DNA of 7,014 nucleotides from assembly GCA_934659475.1 (NCBI GenBank), contig CAKUHX010000086.1:1-7014 (forward strand), given 5' to 3'. Below the pieces are notes generated by a model. That model searched no databases. It had not been told where the DNA came from and saw nothing but the letters and a program-made list of their open reading frames with translations. Of the stretch, positions 1 through 6,549 are shown one piece after another; position 1 is the first letter of the stretch; each line of letters opens with the position of its first letter. Position numbers and translations under genes: made by a program. This DNA is from an uncultured Oscillospiraceae bacterium (lineage in GTDB: Bacteria; Bacillota; Clostridia; Oscillospirales; Oscillospiraceae).

Positions 1-1886
1 GAGATCGCCTTGACAGTGCCGGCCACGGGGGCGGAGACCTCGATCTCCATCTTCATGGCCTCCAGCACCACCAGCACATCGCCGGCCTGGACGGAGTCGC
101 CCACCTTGCACTCGACCTTGAACACATTGCCGGGCATGGGGCTGTTCACCGCGGTCTCGCCGGCGGCCACGGCAGCGGGAGCGGCCTTGGGGGCGGCGGC
201 GGGCGCGGGGGCGGGGGCAGCAGCGGGAGCAGGGGCAGCCGCAGGAGCGGGGGCGGCCACAGGGGCAGCCACGGGAGCCGCATAAACGGGGGCGGCAACG
301 GCAGGGGCGGCCCGCTCGATGGTCACGGCATAGGCCTTGCCGTCGATGGTGATGGTATAGGTGCCGGCGCAGTCACGGCCGCCCATCACCAGATGGGGGG
401 GCTGATAGGTGGCGGCAAAGGGCTCGATGGGGCGGGCGGTATAACTGTTCGTCTCGGGGGCTACTACATCGGCCACATACACATGCGGCGCGGCGCTGGC
501 GTTTTCTTTACTCACAGGGGGTTCCTCCTTTTTTGTCTCGGCCCCGCCATCGCGCTCCTTAAAGAAGTTCATCGCGACCTGGGGGAATGCAATATAGGAC
601 AGGACGTCTTCGTCACACTTGGCGACATCGCCCAGTTCCTTCTTGGTCTTTTCAAACTCGGGCTCCAGGGTGTCGGCATAGCGGCCCTCGATCTGGGGGG
701 TATCGCCCAGGATCTTCTTGAGCACCTCGGGGTCGATGGGGGCAGGGGTGCGGCCATATTCGCCGCGGCAGTAGGCCTTGATCTCCTTGCCCACCACCTT
801 GTAGCGCTGGCCGGACAGCACGTTCTGCACGGCCTGAGAGCCCACCATCTGGCTGGTGGGGGTGACCAGCGGAGGATAACCCAGGTCGGCACGGACCTTG
901 GGGGTCTCGGCCAGAGCCTGATCCAGCTTGTCGATGGCGTTCATCATCTTCAGCTGGGAGATCAGGTTGGACAGCATGCCGCCGGGGATCTGATAGGTCA
1001 GGCACTGGGTGTCGGTAGCCAGAGAGATGGGGTCCAGAGTGCCATCCTTCAGATAACCGGAGCGGACCTCCTTAAAGTGGTCGGCGATCTTGATCAGGGC
1101 CTTGTCGTCCAGATCCACCTGATAGCCGAACTGGCGCAGAGCATAGGCCAGAGTCTCGGTGGCGGGCTGGGCCGTGCCGCCGGAGAAGGAGGAGATGGCG
1201 GTATCCAGCACGTCGGCGCCCGCCTCCACCGCCTTCAGGCAGGTCATAAAGGCCAGACCGGTGGTGCAGTGGGTATGGATGACCAGAGGCAACTCAGGCA
1301 CCGCATCCTTGATGGCGGCGGAAAGGTCATAGGCCTCCTTGGGGCTCATGATGCCGGCCATGTCCTTGATGCAGATCGACTGCACGCCCATGCTCTTCAG
1401 GTCCTTCACCATCTCCACATATTTGTCCAGGGTGTGGACAGGGCTGGTGGTGTAGGAGATGGTGCCGGAGGCGATGGCGCCCTGCTTTAGGGTCTCGTCC
1501 ACGGCGACCTCCAGATTGCGCACGTCATTCAGCGCGTCGAAGATCCGGATGATGTCGATGCCGTTCTTTACAGAGTATTCCACGAATTTGCGCACCACAT
1601 CGTCGGGGTAGTGCTTGTACCCCAGGATATTCTGGCCGCGCAGCAGCATCTGCAGCTTGGTGTTGGGCATCTTGGCGCGGATCTTCCGCAGGCGCTCCCA
1701 CGGATCCTCGTGCAGATAACGCAGACACACGTCGAAAGTGGCGCCGCCCCAGACCTCAGCAGAATAGTACCCGGCCTTATCCATGGTCTCCAGGATCGGC
1801 TCGAACTTTTCATAAGGCAGACGGGTGGCGATCAGCGACTGGTTTGCATCGCGCAGAACAGTCTCTGTAAAGTTGACCTTTCTCAT
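1..1886 (-). CDS. oadA: Biotin-dependent carboxyltransferase: oxaloacetate decarboxylase alpha subunit / pyruvate carboxylase subunit B (3' end cut by window edge)
   Basis: Partial gene: 628 codons are present and it runs off the left edge without a stop. Residues 1-290 form the TIM-barrel carboxyltransferase domain. LRDANQSLIATR places the metal-binding Asp at D13, ICIKDMAG gives the active-site Lys K174, and IHTHCTTG gives metal ligands H204 and H206. VWGGATFD and LLRGQNILGY are typical family blocks. Residues about 290-440 are the conserved PYC/OADA domain (PGGMLSNL, PPLVTPTSQMVG). A hydrophilic link (about 446-465) leads to a small strand region (YTITIDGKAY), an almost pure Ala/Pro linker (about 526-576), and a biotinyl domain with EAMKMEI, biotin lysine K612. 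Biotin lysines usually lie about 35 residues from the C-terminus, so some 15-20 residues should be missing. The protein moves a carboxyl group between a keto acid (oxaloacetate/pyruvate) and biotin. A Na+-pumping decarboxylase and a two-subunit pyruvate carboxylase cannot be told apart without the genes beyond the edge. The ATG at 1884-1886 follows GGAGG at 1897-1901. DAHQS of most homologues is DANQS here. See the junction at 508-534 for a possible two-gene origin. Confidence 0.93.
   Translation of the reverse strand, partial: MRKVNFTETVLRDANQSLIATRLPYEKFEPILETMDKAGYYSAEVWGGATFDVCLRYLHEDPWERLRKIRAKMPNTKLQMLLRGQNILGYKHYPDDVVRKFVEYSVKNGIDIIRIFDALNDVRNLEVAVDETLKQGAIASGTISYTTSPVHTLDKYVEMVKDLKSMGVQSICIKDMAGIMSPKEAYDLSAAIKDAVPELPLVIHTHCTTGLAFMTCLKAVEAGADVLDTAISSFSGGTAQPATETLAYALRQFGYQVDLDDKALIKIADHFKEVRSGYLKDGTLDPISLATDTQCLTYQIPGGMLSNLISQLKMMNAIDKLDQALAETPKVRADLGYPPLVTPTSQMVGSQAVQNVLSGQRYKVVGKEIKAYCRGEYGRTPAPIDPEVLKKILGDTPQIEGRYADTLEPEFEKTKKELGDVAKCDEDVLSYIAFPQVAMNFFKERDGGAETKKEEPPVSKENASAAPHVYVADVVAPETNSYTARPIEPFAATYQPPHLVMGGRDCAGTYTITIDGKAYAVTIERAAPAVAAPVYAAPVAAPVAAPAPAAAPAPAAAPAPAPAAAPKAAPAAVAAGETAVNSPMPGNVFKVECKVGDSVQAGDVLVVLEAMKMEIEVSAPVAGTVKAI
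508..534 (-). promoter_or_regulatory. Internal ribosome binding site, slippery A6-G run and overlapping stop/start inside the carboxyltransferase gene
   Basis: Read on the minus strand, codons 451-453 are ACA AAA AAG, which is A-AAA-AAG in the zero frame, a classic bacterial -1 slippery heptamer. The A-run (529-534) overlaps a full AAGGAGG Shine-Dalgarno (524-530). Eight nucleotides later is an in-frame GTG (513-515) that would start a protein MSKENASAAPHV, carrying the Ala/Pro linker and biotin domain (biotin Lys at its residue 155). A -1 shift, or one extra A, instead reads GGTPCE and stops at TAA (508-510), giving a 459-residue carboxyltransferase without biotin domain. GTG and TAA overlap as GTGAGTAA, the usual form of coupled genes. 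The elements are visible; that any of them is used is inference. Confidence 0.55.
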
Positions 1887-1936
1887 CAGAGTTCTACCTC
1901 CATCACTACAATTATGTTTTGCCCGCTCTCTCATCT

Positions 1937-1957
1937 CCGGCTCGCCTTGTCAGCCGG
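1937..1957 (-). other. Leader hairpin upstream of the carboxyltransferase gene
   Basis: The untranslated leader (about 80 nt from the predicted start of transcription near 1967 to the ATG at 1886) contains a perfect 6-bp stem, CCGGCT/AGCCGG, with a 9-nt loop. No U-run follows, so it is not an intrinsic terminator. It could stabilise the mRNA or be a binding site, or have no role. I do not recognise a riboswitch class. Confidence 0.35.
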
Positions 1958-1973
1958 GATTCGCTCATTGCTT

Positions 1974-2002
1974 ATTGTAGTATAACTTTCTCTTCCGCGC
2001 AA
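1974..2002 (-). promoter_or_regulatory. Sigma-A type promoter for the carboxyltransferase gene
   Basis: On the minus strand TTGCGC (-35, at 1997-2002) is followed by a 17-nt spacer and TACAAT (-10, at 1974-1979, 5 of 6 to consensus). Transcription would start near 1967. It lies between the regulator's terminator and the carboxyltransferase gene, where a promoter is expected because the preceding transcript ends at about 2123. Confidence 0.6.
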
Positions 2003-2122
2003 GTCTTTCTGTGCCCAGAATTATGATTTTCTTGCTCTTTTTCTCCGCCCTGCTCCTCTATTTTTACGGGGTCTTGACGCACTGTCCCCTGCGAAGGAGA
2101 AAACTGGACCAAGATAAGAAGG

Positions 2123-2158
2123 GCCGGGTACAGGTCACCCTGCGCCCGGCTCTTTTTT
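2123..2158 (-). terminator. Bidirectional hairpin terminator after the XRE regulator gene
   Basis: The hairpin is GCCGGG / CCCGGC (2123-2128 with 2145-2150), with an inner CAGG/CCTG stem closed by a GTGA tetraloop on the minus strand. Flanking A/T bases on both sides let it work in both directions. The minus-strand tail (CCTTCTTATC) is weak, while the plus-strand tail (TCTTTTTTAT) is strong. The A-rich side overlaps the regulator's TAA stop at 2157-2159. Confidence 0.75.
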
Positions 2159-2909
2159 ATCCCCGTTTCCCCGCCCAATAGATGGGCAGAAAGAACCCGC
2201 TCAGGATCAGGATCAGGCAGACTGGTCCCTCCGCTCTTGTCCACCAGAGGGGTGCCAGCCGTCCCATCAAAAGGCACAGAGCGGGCAGGCCCGCCGTAAT
2301 GAGACAGGTGCCGAAGCGGCAGGCATCTACGATTTTCGGCCAATTTCGGTTGTTGAAGGTGACTCCGGGTATATTCATGTGCACCGGTCCGTCGCTGAAC
2401 ACATTCACAGAGTTTTCGTCGTAATAGGCGGGCAGCTTCATCTGCACAAAGAATACGAAGTACGCTCCGAAGCTGCCCCCCAGCAGCAGTCCGCACCAGA
2501 GGGCATCGGTCGCCAGGCCCGCTCTCCCGCTCCAGACTGCGCACAGCGCCCCCAGCAGCAGAGACAGCACATAGACTGCTGTCCAGCGACTCTTTGTCTG
2601 ATACGCCCGGGGCACATTGTCCGCAGAATACTGAATGGCCGTTTTCACCAGGCCCTCCACCTCTACGGCGTCCATAGGGGCCTCGGACTGATTTTTCCGG
2701 CACAGCAGCAGTTCCGTCACGCTCACCCCCAGCAGCTCTGCCAGGGGGATCAGCAGCGCCGTGTCCGGGATGCTCGCCCCGGTCTCCCACTTGCTTACCG
2801 CCTTGTCAGAGAGGAACAGCCGCCGGGCCACCTCCTTCTGTGTGTAGCCCTTCTCCCGGCGCAGTTCCGCCACAAAGGCTCCGAATTTTCCCTTATCGAT
2901 TTCAAACAT
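2157..2909 (-). CDS. XRE-family helix-turn-helix regulator with C-terminal four-helix membrane domain
   Basis: 250 residues. Residues about 9-63 are an XRE/Cro-type helix-turn-helix (LRREKGYTQKEVARRL, then LSDKAVSKWETG, the typical recognition-helix block). A linker to about 105 leads to four predicted membrane helices (about 109-127, 134-155, 196-217, 228-246). Between helices 2 and 3 lies a loop with MNIPGVTFNNRNWP, which I have the impression recurs in clostridial regulators of this build. With the DNA-binding part inside the cell, this loop would also face the cytoplasm. The protein is probably a membrane-anchored transcription regulator sensing a signal at the membrane; ligand and targets are unknown. 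I chose the ATG at 2907-2909 because GGGGTGATC, matching the 16S anti-Shine-Dalgarno, lies just before it. A GTG at 2916-2918 would add three residues but lacks a ribosome site and lies about 3 nt from the predicted transcript start. The gene is monocistronic, with terminators on both sides and no obvious partner gene. Confidence 0.88.
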   Translation of the reverse strand: MFEIDKGKFGAFVAELRREKGYTQKEVARRLFLSDKAVSKWETGASIPDTALLIPLAELLGVSVTELLLCRKNQSEAPMDAVEVEGLVKTAIQYSADNVPRAYQTKSRWTAVYVLSLLLGALCAVWSGRAGLATDALWCGLLLGGSFGAYFVFFVQMKLPAYYDENSVNVFSDGPVHMNIPGVTFNNRNWPKIVDACRFGTCLITAGLPALCLLMGRLAPLWWTRAEGPVCLILILSGFFLPIYWAGKRG

Positions 2910-2927
2910 CACGATCACCCCGGCGGT

Positions 2928-2956
2928 ATGATAACAAAACCCGCCCCATTCCGCAA
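2928..2956 (-). promoter_or_regulatory. Promoter of the XRE regulator gene
   Basis: On the minus strand TTGCGG (-35, 2951-2956) is separated by 17 nt from TATCAT (-10, 2928-2933, 5 of 6 to consensus). Transcription would begin near 2921, leaving a leader of only about 12 nt before the ATG at 2909. The -35 is weak (3 of 6), which may mean low or regulated expression. Autoregulation is possible, but I see no clear operator repeat. Confidence 0.55.
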
Positions 2957-2999
2957 CCGAACAGCAGTAGAGTTCCCCGAATACCTTCGGTCACAGCAC

Positions 3000-3031
3000 A
3001 AAAAACCGGGTGCGGATCGATCCGCACCCGG
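3000..3031 (-). terminator. Strong Rho-independent terminator ending the uvrC-rsmD-coaD-coiled-coil cluster
   Basis: A perfect 26-nt palindrome (3006-3031, arms CCGGGTGCGGATC / GATCCGCACCCGG) is followed on the minus strand by six T residues (3005-3000). It begins 30 nt after the stop of the coiled-coil gene. There is no T-run on the other strand, so it works in one direction. Complete symmetry would leave a small loop after the innermost pairs open. Confidence 0.92.
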
Positions 3032-3060
3032 CCGGATAAGCGTCTGCGTGAGCCGCCCGG

Positions 3061-3582
3061 TCAGTCCTCGTCCGCCGCAGCGTCGTACACCTTGGCCGCG
3101 CCGGCGCTCTTTCCCTCGCCCACGGCGGAGGCCGCCGCGCGGAACCGTGCCCGGGACTGCTTGATCTCGTCATACGCCTCGGCCACGGCCTCCTCGGTGC
3201 GGCGCAGGGCGTCCTCGCAGTACTCGTTGGCGGAGCGCTTCAGCTCGCGGCTGCGCTCCTCCGCCTGCCGCATCAGCTCGGCGGACTGCTGCTTGGCCTG
3301 CAGCAGGATGGGCTCCTGGGCCAGAGTACGCTGGGCCTCGGCCTCGGCCTGCTTACGGATCAGCTCCGCCTCCCGCTTGGCGGAGGCGATCACCTCCGCC
3401 CGGTTGGCCATCATCTTCTTCGCCTCGCCCAGTTCCACGGGGAACTGCGCGCGAATATCGTCGATCAGATCCAGGGTCTTGTCCCGCTCCAGCATACATT
3501 TATCGCCGGACAGGGGGACGCTCTTGGCGTCGTCCACCATGTTGAACAGCATATCCAGCAATTCTTCTACTCCGGTCGCCAT
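3061..3582 (-). CDS. Coiled-coil protein of unknown function in the coaD cluster
   Basis: 173 residues, no signal peptide or membrane helix. After a short N-terminal part (1-45, with LERDKTLDLIDDIRAQFP) comes a long charged, Ala/Glu/Arg/Lys/Gln-rich helix (about 50-150) with coiled-coil character. The tail is low-complexity and acidic, ending DED. The pattern resembles clostridial proteins often labelled 'ATPase', 'V-type ATPase subunit H-like' or DivIVA-like that sit next to coaD. There is no Walker A motif or other nucleotide-binding site, so an ATPase label is not supported. Its ATG lies 3 nt after the coaD stop, with AAGGAAGG about 8 nt upstream, so it is co-translated with coaD. It may be a structural or scaffolding protein of division, envelope or stalk type, but its function is not known to me. 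The terminator at 3000-3031 makes it the last gene of the unit. Confidence 0.85.
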   Translation of the reverse strand: MATGVEELLDMLFNMVDDAKSVPLSGDKCMLERDKTLDLIDDIRAQFPVELGEAKKMMANRAEVIASAKREAELIRKQAEAEAQRTLAQEPILLQAKQQSAELMRQAEERSRELKRSANEYCEDALRRTEEAVAEAYDEIKQSRARFRAAASAVGEGKSAGAAKVYDAAADED

Positions 3583-3585
3583 TGT

Positions 3586-4083
3586 TCAGCCCTTCCTTTC
3601 CTGTAGGGTCCTCAGCCGTTCCTGTACATCCTCCACGATCTCGCGGGGGATAAATTCCTTCAGATCCGCCCCATACCGCGCCATTTCCTTCACGATGGTG
3701 GAGCTCAGATAGGTATACTTTTCGCTGGAGGCCAGAAACATGGTCTCCAGATTGTGATTGAGCTTGCGGTTGATCACCGCCATCTGCACTTCCTGCTCGT
3801 AGTCAGAGACGGCCCGCAGGCCCTTTACCACCACCTTTGCCCCCCTGCGGCGGGCATAGGCGGCCAGCAGCTCATCGGAGTAATCCACTTCTACGTTAGG
3901 GAAACGCTGGGTGGCCCGGCGCAGCAGCTCCACCCGCTCCGGCGGGGTAAACATGCCGTGCTTGCTGGAGTTGACCATGACGCAGACGATCAGCTTATCA
4001 AAACAGTTGGCCGCCCGCTTGATGATATTCAGGTGGCCCAAGGTGACCGGGTCAAAGCTGCCCGGATAAATGGCGATCTTCAT
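3586..4083 (-). CDS. coaD: Phosphopantetheine adenylyltransferase
   Basis: 165 residues, the normal length of the family. It catalyses the fourth step of coenzyme A synthesis in the cytoplasm: ATP + 4'-phosphopantetheine gives dephospho-CoA + pyrophosphate. The nucleotidyltransferase fold starts at residue 3 with YPGSFDPVTLGH, whose TLGH is the T/HxGH motif (H17). K41 (NSSKHG), R90 (VKGLRAVSDYEQE) and YTYLSSTIVKE (about 123-133, the second ATP-binding motif) match the conserved substrate and ATP contacts. The ATG at 4081-4083 overlaps the rsmD stop (ATGA), and a GGGGAG-type ribosome site lies upstream. The rsmD-coaD pairing is very common in bacteria. All key residues appear intact. Confidence 0.98.
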   Translation of the reverse strand: MKIAIYPGSFDPVTLGHLNIIKRAANCFDKLIVCVMVNSSKHGMFTPPERVELLRRATQRFPNVEVDYSDELLAAYARRRGAKVVVKGLRAVSDYEQEVQMAVINRKLNHNLETMFLASSEKYTYLSSTIVKEMARYGADLKEFIPREIVEDVQERLRTLQERKG

Positions 4084-4640
4084 TGGTTCAGTCCACTCCC
4101 CGCCCGATGGAATAGGGTCAGCTTGATCTTTCCATACCGGTACTCTCTGCCCTTTTCATAGGGCCATGCCAGGTCGGGCAGCTGCCGTTCCAAGGCACTT
4201 TCGCAGATTATTATACCATATTCCGACAGAATGTCAATTGAAGAGATGGTCTCCAGCGCCCGGTCCAGCAGGTCGGCAGCATAGGGCGGATCCAGAAAGA
4301 TCAGGTCAAATTTTTCCCAGCAGGACTGCAGGAATGCCAGAGAATCCCCCTGGATCACCTTTCCCCGTTCTGAGAGACCGGTGGCCCTCAGGTTATCCCG
4401 GATCAGCTGGGCCGCATCCCGCCGCTGATCCACGAAGGTGCAGTGCTCCGCCCCCCGGGACAGGGCCTCGATGCCCAGCTGGCCGGTGCCGCCGAACAGG
4501 TCCAGCACCCGGCGGCCCTCGATGTCGAACTGGATGATATTGAACAGGGACTCCTTCACCTTGTCCGTGGTGGGGCGGGTATCCATCCCCTTCAGTTCCC
4601 CAAGGCGGCGGCCTCTGGCCGTTCCAGATATGACGCGCAT
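4080..4640 (-). CDS. rsmD: 16S rRNA (guanine966-N2)-methyltransferase
   Basis: 186 residues, usual family size. It uses S-adenosylmethionine to methylate N2 of G966 of 16S rRNA in the assembling 30S subunit. The N-terminus MRVISGTARGRRL and the TRPTTDKVKESLFNI block (21-35) are characteristic of RsmD. The Rossmann-fold SAM site is VLDLFGGTGQLG (45-56), with D71 as the acidic residue after strand 2 and GDS (98-100) as motif III. The catalytic motif DPPY is at 117-120. The ATG at 4638-4640 has AAGGAAGGA about 6 nt upstream. It starts 49 nt after uvrC, with no terminator between, and overlaps coaD by 4 nt, so it should be co-transcribed with both. Confidence 0.97.
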   Translation of the reverse strand: MRVISGTARGRRLGELKGMDTRPTTDKVKESLFNIIQFDIEGRRVLDLFGGTGQLGIEALSRGAEHCTFVDQRRDAAQLIRDNLRATGLSERGKVIQGDSLAFLQSCWEKFDLIFLDPPYAADLLDRALETISSIDILSEYGIIICESALERQLPDLAWPYEKGREYRYGKIKLTLFHRAGSGLNQ

Positions 4641-4689
4641 GGCGGTCCTTCCTTTCTCTTTGGCTCATTTTCGCAGTACGGCCGCGGCT

Positions 4690-6528
4690 CTACGGCGCTT
4701 TGGCCTCTTCCTCCTGCCTGCGGAAATACTGGTACACCGCCTGAGCGGTGTTTTTCGGCACCATCTTCTCCAATTCTTCCAGAGGGGCGGCCTTAATGGC
4801 CCTGACACTCTTAAACGCCTTCAGCAGCTGGGCGCGGCGCTTCTCCCCTACGCCGGGGATCTTGTCCAGCTCTGACCCCTGCACCCGCGCCTTCCGCTGC
4901 TGGCGGTTGAACTCGATGGCAAAGCGATGGGTCTCTTCCTGGATCTGACCGATCAGGGCGAACACGGCGGGCACGGACTGGATGCCGATCTCCCGGCCGT
5001 CGGGCACCACCAGCGCCCGGGTACGGTGCCGGTCGTCCTTCACCATGCCGAAGGCGGGGATGTCAAGACCCATATCCTCCACCACCCGGCGGGCCACCCG
5101 GACGTGCTCCAGGCCGCCGTCGATGAGCAGCAGATCGGGGGCGTCCGCAAACTTCTCGTCCCCGTCCAGCATCCGCCGGAACCGGCGGCGGAGCACCTGA
5201 TCCATGCTGGCGTAGTCGTTGGGCCCATCCAGATCCTTGATCTTGAACCGGCGGTAGTCCCGCTTCAGGGGCCTGCCGTCTACGTACACCACCATGGAGG
5301 CCACCATGTCATCCTTTCCAGTGTTGGAGATATCGTAGGACTCCATCCGCCGGGGGGGCGCATCCAGATCCAGCATCCGCCCCAGCAACTCCAGCAGCTT
5401 GTTCTGCCGCTCTTGGCGGGTGGTGGCCCGCTCCACCTCCTCCCGGGCATTCTGGTCGGCCAGACGGATCAGTTCCGCCTTGGCCCCCCGCTGGGGGGTG
5501 GTCAGTTCCACCCGGCGGCCCACCTGCTGGCCCAGCAGGCGCTCCAGTGGGATGTGGTCGGGCAGTTCGCAGGGCAGCAGGATCTGCTTGGGCAGGCGGC
5601 TGCGGCCCACATAGTACTCCCGGACAAAGGAGGACACCGTATCCCCCTCGTCCTCCTCCACCGGCGTCTCCACCAGGTCGAAGTCCTTGGCGGCCAGGTC
5701 GCCCCCCATGTAGTGCAGCACCACAAAGCAGCTCTTGGCCTCTCCCCGGTAAAAGCCGCACACGTCAGTGTCCGCCAGAGAGCCGGCCACCACCTTCTGC
5801 CGCTTGCCCAGCAGCTCGATGGCCCGCAGGCGGTCCCGCAGCTGGGCAGCCTGTTCAAAGCGCAGCTCCGCCGCCGCCTGCTCCATCTCGGCGGTCAGCT
5901 CCTCCTGCACTTCTTTGAAGCGTCCCTCCAGAAGGCTCACCGCCTGGGCGATGGCCTGATCGTGCTGCTCCTTCATGGCGGTGCTGCGGCAGTAGCCGTC
6001 GCACTTGCCCATGTGGAAGTTCAGGCAGGGACGCTCCTTCCCGATGTCCCGGGGGAACTTCTTTCGGCAGGCGGGCAGGCGCAGAGCGTCCCGCAGGGCG
6101 TCGATGATGCCCTGGGTCTCGTGCCGGCCGGCATAGGGGCCGAAATACCGGGCCCCGTCCTGCCCCGGGCGGTTGGTCAGGGAGAAACGGGGGTACTCTT
6201 CCTTGGACAGGCGGATATAGGGATAGCCCTTGTCGTCCTTCAGCAGGATATTATAGTGGGGCTGGTGGCGCTTGATCAGGGAGCACTCCAGCACCAGGGC
6301 CTCGAACTCACTGTCGGCGATGATCACATCGAAGTGGTCGATCTGGGCCACCATGGCCCTGGTCTTTTCGTTGTGGCGGCTCTGGTCCTGAAAATACTGG
6401 CTGACCCGGTTTTTCAGCGCCTTGGCCTTTCCCACGTAGATCACGGTGTTTTTGGCGTCCTGCATGATGTAGACGCCGGGCTTCAGGGGCAGGGCGTGGG
6501 CCTTTTCTTTCAATTCGTCAAATGTCAC
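4690..6528 (-). CDS. uvrC: Excinuclease ABC subunit C
   Basis: 612 residues, full length. UvrC makes the two incisions around a DNA lesion in nucleotide excision repair, together with UvrA and UvrB. In order: the GIY-YIG nuclease for the 3' cut (GVY 18-20, YVG 31-33, R41, E81, N93); four cysteines C154, C168, C176, C180, with spacing like the proposed iron-sulfur site of E. coli UvrC; the UVR motif that binds UvrB (about 205-240); an RNase-H-like nuclease for the 5' cut with D399 (YDISNT), D438, D470 (LIDGG) and H534 (ETHRF); and a double helix-hairpin-helix at the C-terminus (about 553-603, LDKIPGVGEK). All catalytic positions are present. The start is GTG at 6526-6528, with a G6 ribosome site (6535-6540) 6 nt before it; no better ATG exists. 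A hairpin terminator after ptsH ends only 10 nt upstream of that site, so expression depends on read-through or an internal promoter. Confidence 0.98.
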   Translation of the reverse strand: MTFDELKEKAHALPLKPGVYIMQDAKNTVIYVGKAKALKNRVSQYFQDQSRHNEKTRAMVAQIDHFDVIIADSEFEALVLECSLIKRHQPHYNILLKDDKGYPYIRLSKEEYPRFSLTNRPGQDGARYFGPYAGRHETQGIIDALRDALRLPACRKKFPRDIGKERPCLNFHMGKCDGYCRSTAMKEQHDQAIAQAVSLLEGRFKEVQEELTAEMEQAAAELRFEQAAQLRDRLRAIELLGKRQKVVAGSLADTDVCGFYRGEAKSCFVVLHYMGGDLAAKDFDLVETPVEEDEGDTVSSFVREYYVGRSRLPKQILLPCELPDHIPLERLLGQQVGRRVELTTPQRGAKAELIRLADQNAREEVERATTRQERQNKLLELLGRMLDLDAPPRRMESYDISNTGKDDMVASMVVYVDGRPLKRDYRRFKIKDLDGPNDYASMDQVLRRRFRRMLDGDEKFADAPDLLLIDGGLEHVRVARRVVEDMGLDIPAFGMVKDDRHRTRALVVPDGREIGIQSVPAVFALIGQIQEETHRFAIEFNRQQRKARVQGSELDKIPGVGEKRRAQLLKAFKSVRAIKAAPLEELEKMVPKNTAQAVYQYFRRQEEEAKAP

Positions 6529-6549
6529 GGTATTCCCCCCTGACAGAGC

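Noticed and set aside
393..1490. A 365-codon open frame on the plus strand opposite the carboxyltransferase gene
   Set aside because: Same mirror effect: His/Gly/Leu/Gln-rich antisense with no motif, while the minus strand encodes a clear catalytic domain.
1972..2790. A 272-codon open frame on the minus strand in another frame of the regulator gene
   Set aside because: It overlaps the XRE regulator, which has a recognisable helix-turn-helix and membrane helices in its own frame. The overlapping frame is low-complexity Gly/Arg/Glu-rich with no domain, and its 3' end runs through the terminator.
3006..3031. The perfect 26-bp palindrome as a regulator operator
   Set aside because: A T-run immediately follows on the coding strand and it lies 30 nt after a stop codon, so a terminator explains it fully.
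4927..6543. A 538-codon open frame on the plus strand opposite uvrC
   Set aside because: It mirrors uvrC almost exactly. Its composition (very rich in His, Gln, Gly, Leu, Val) is what the antisense of a GC-rich gene produces. It has no recognisable domain, while uvrC retains all its catalytic residues.
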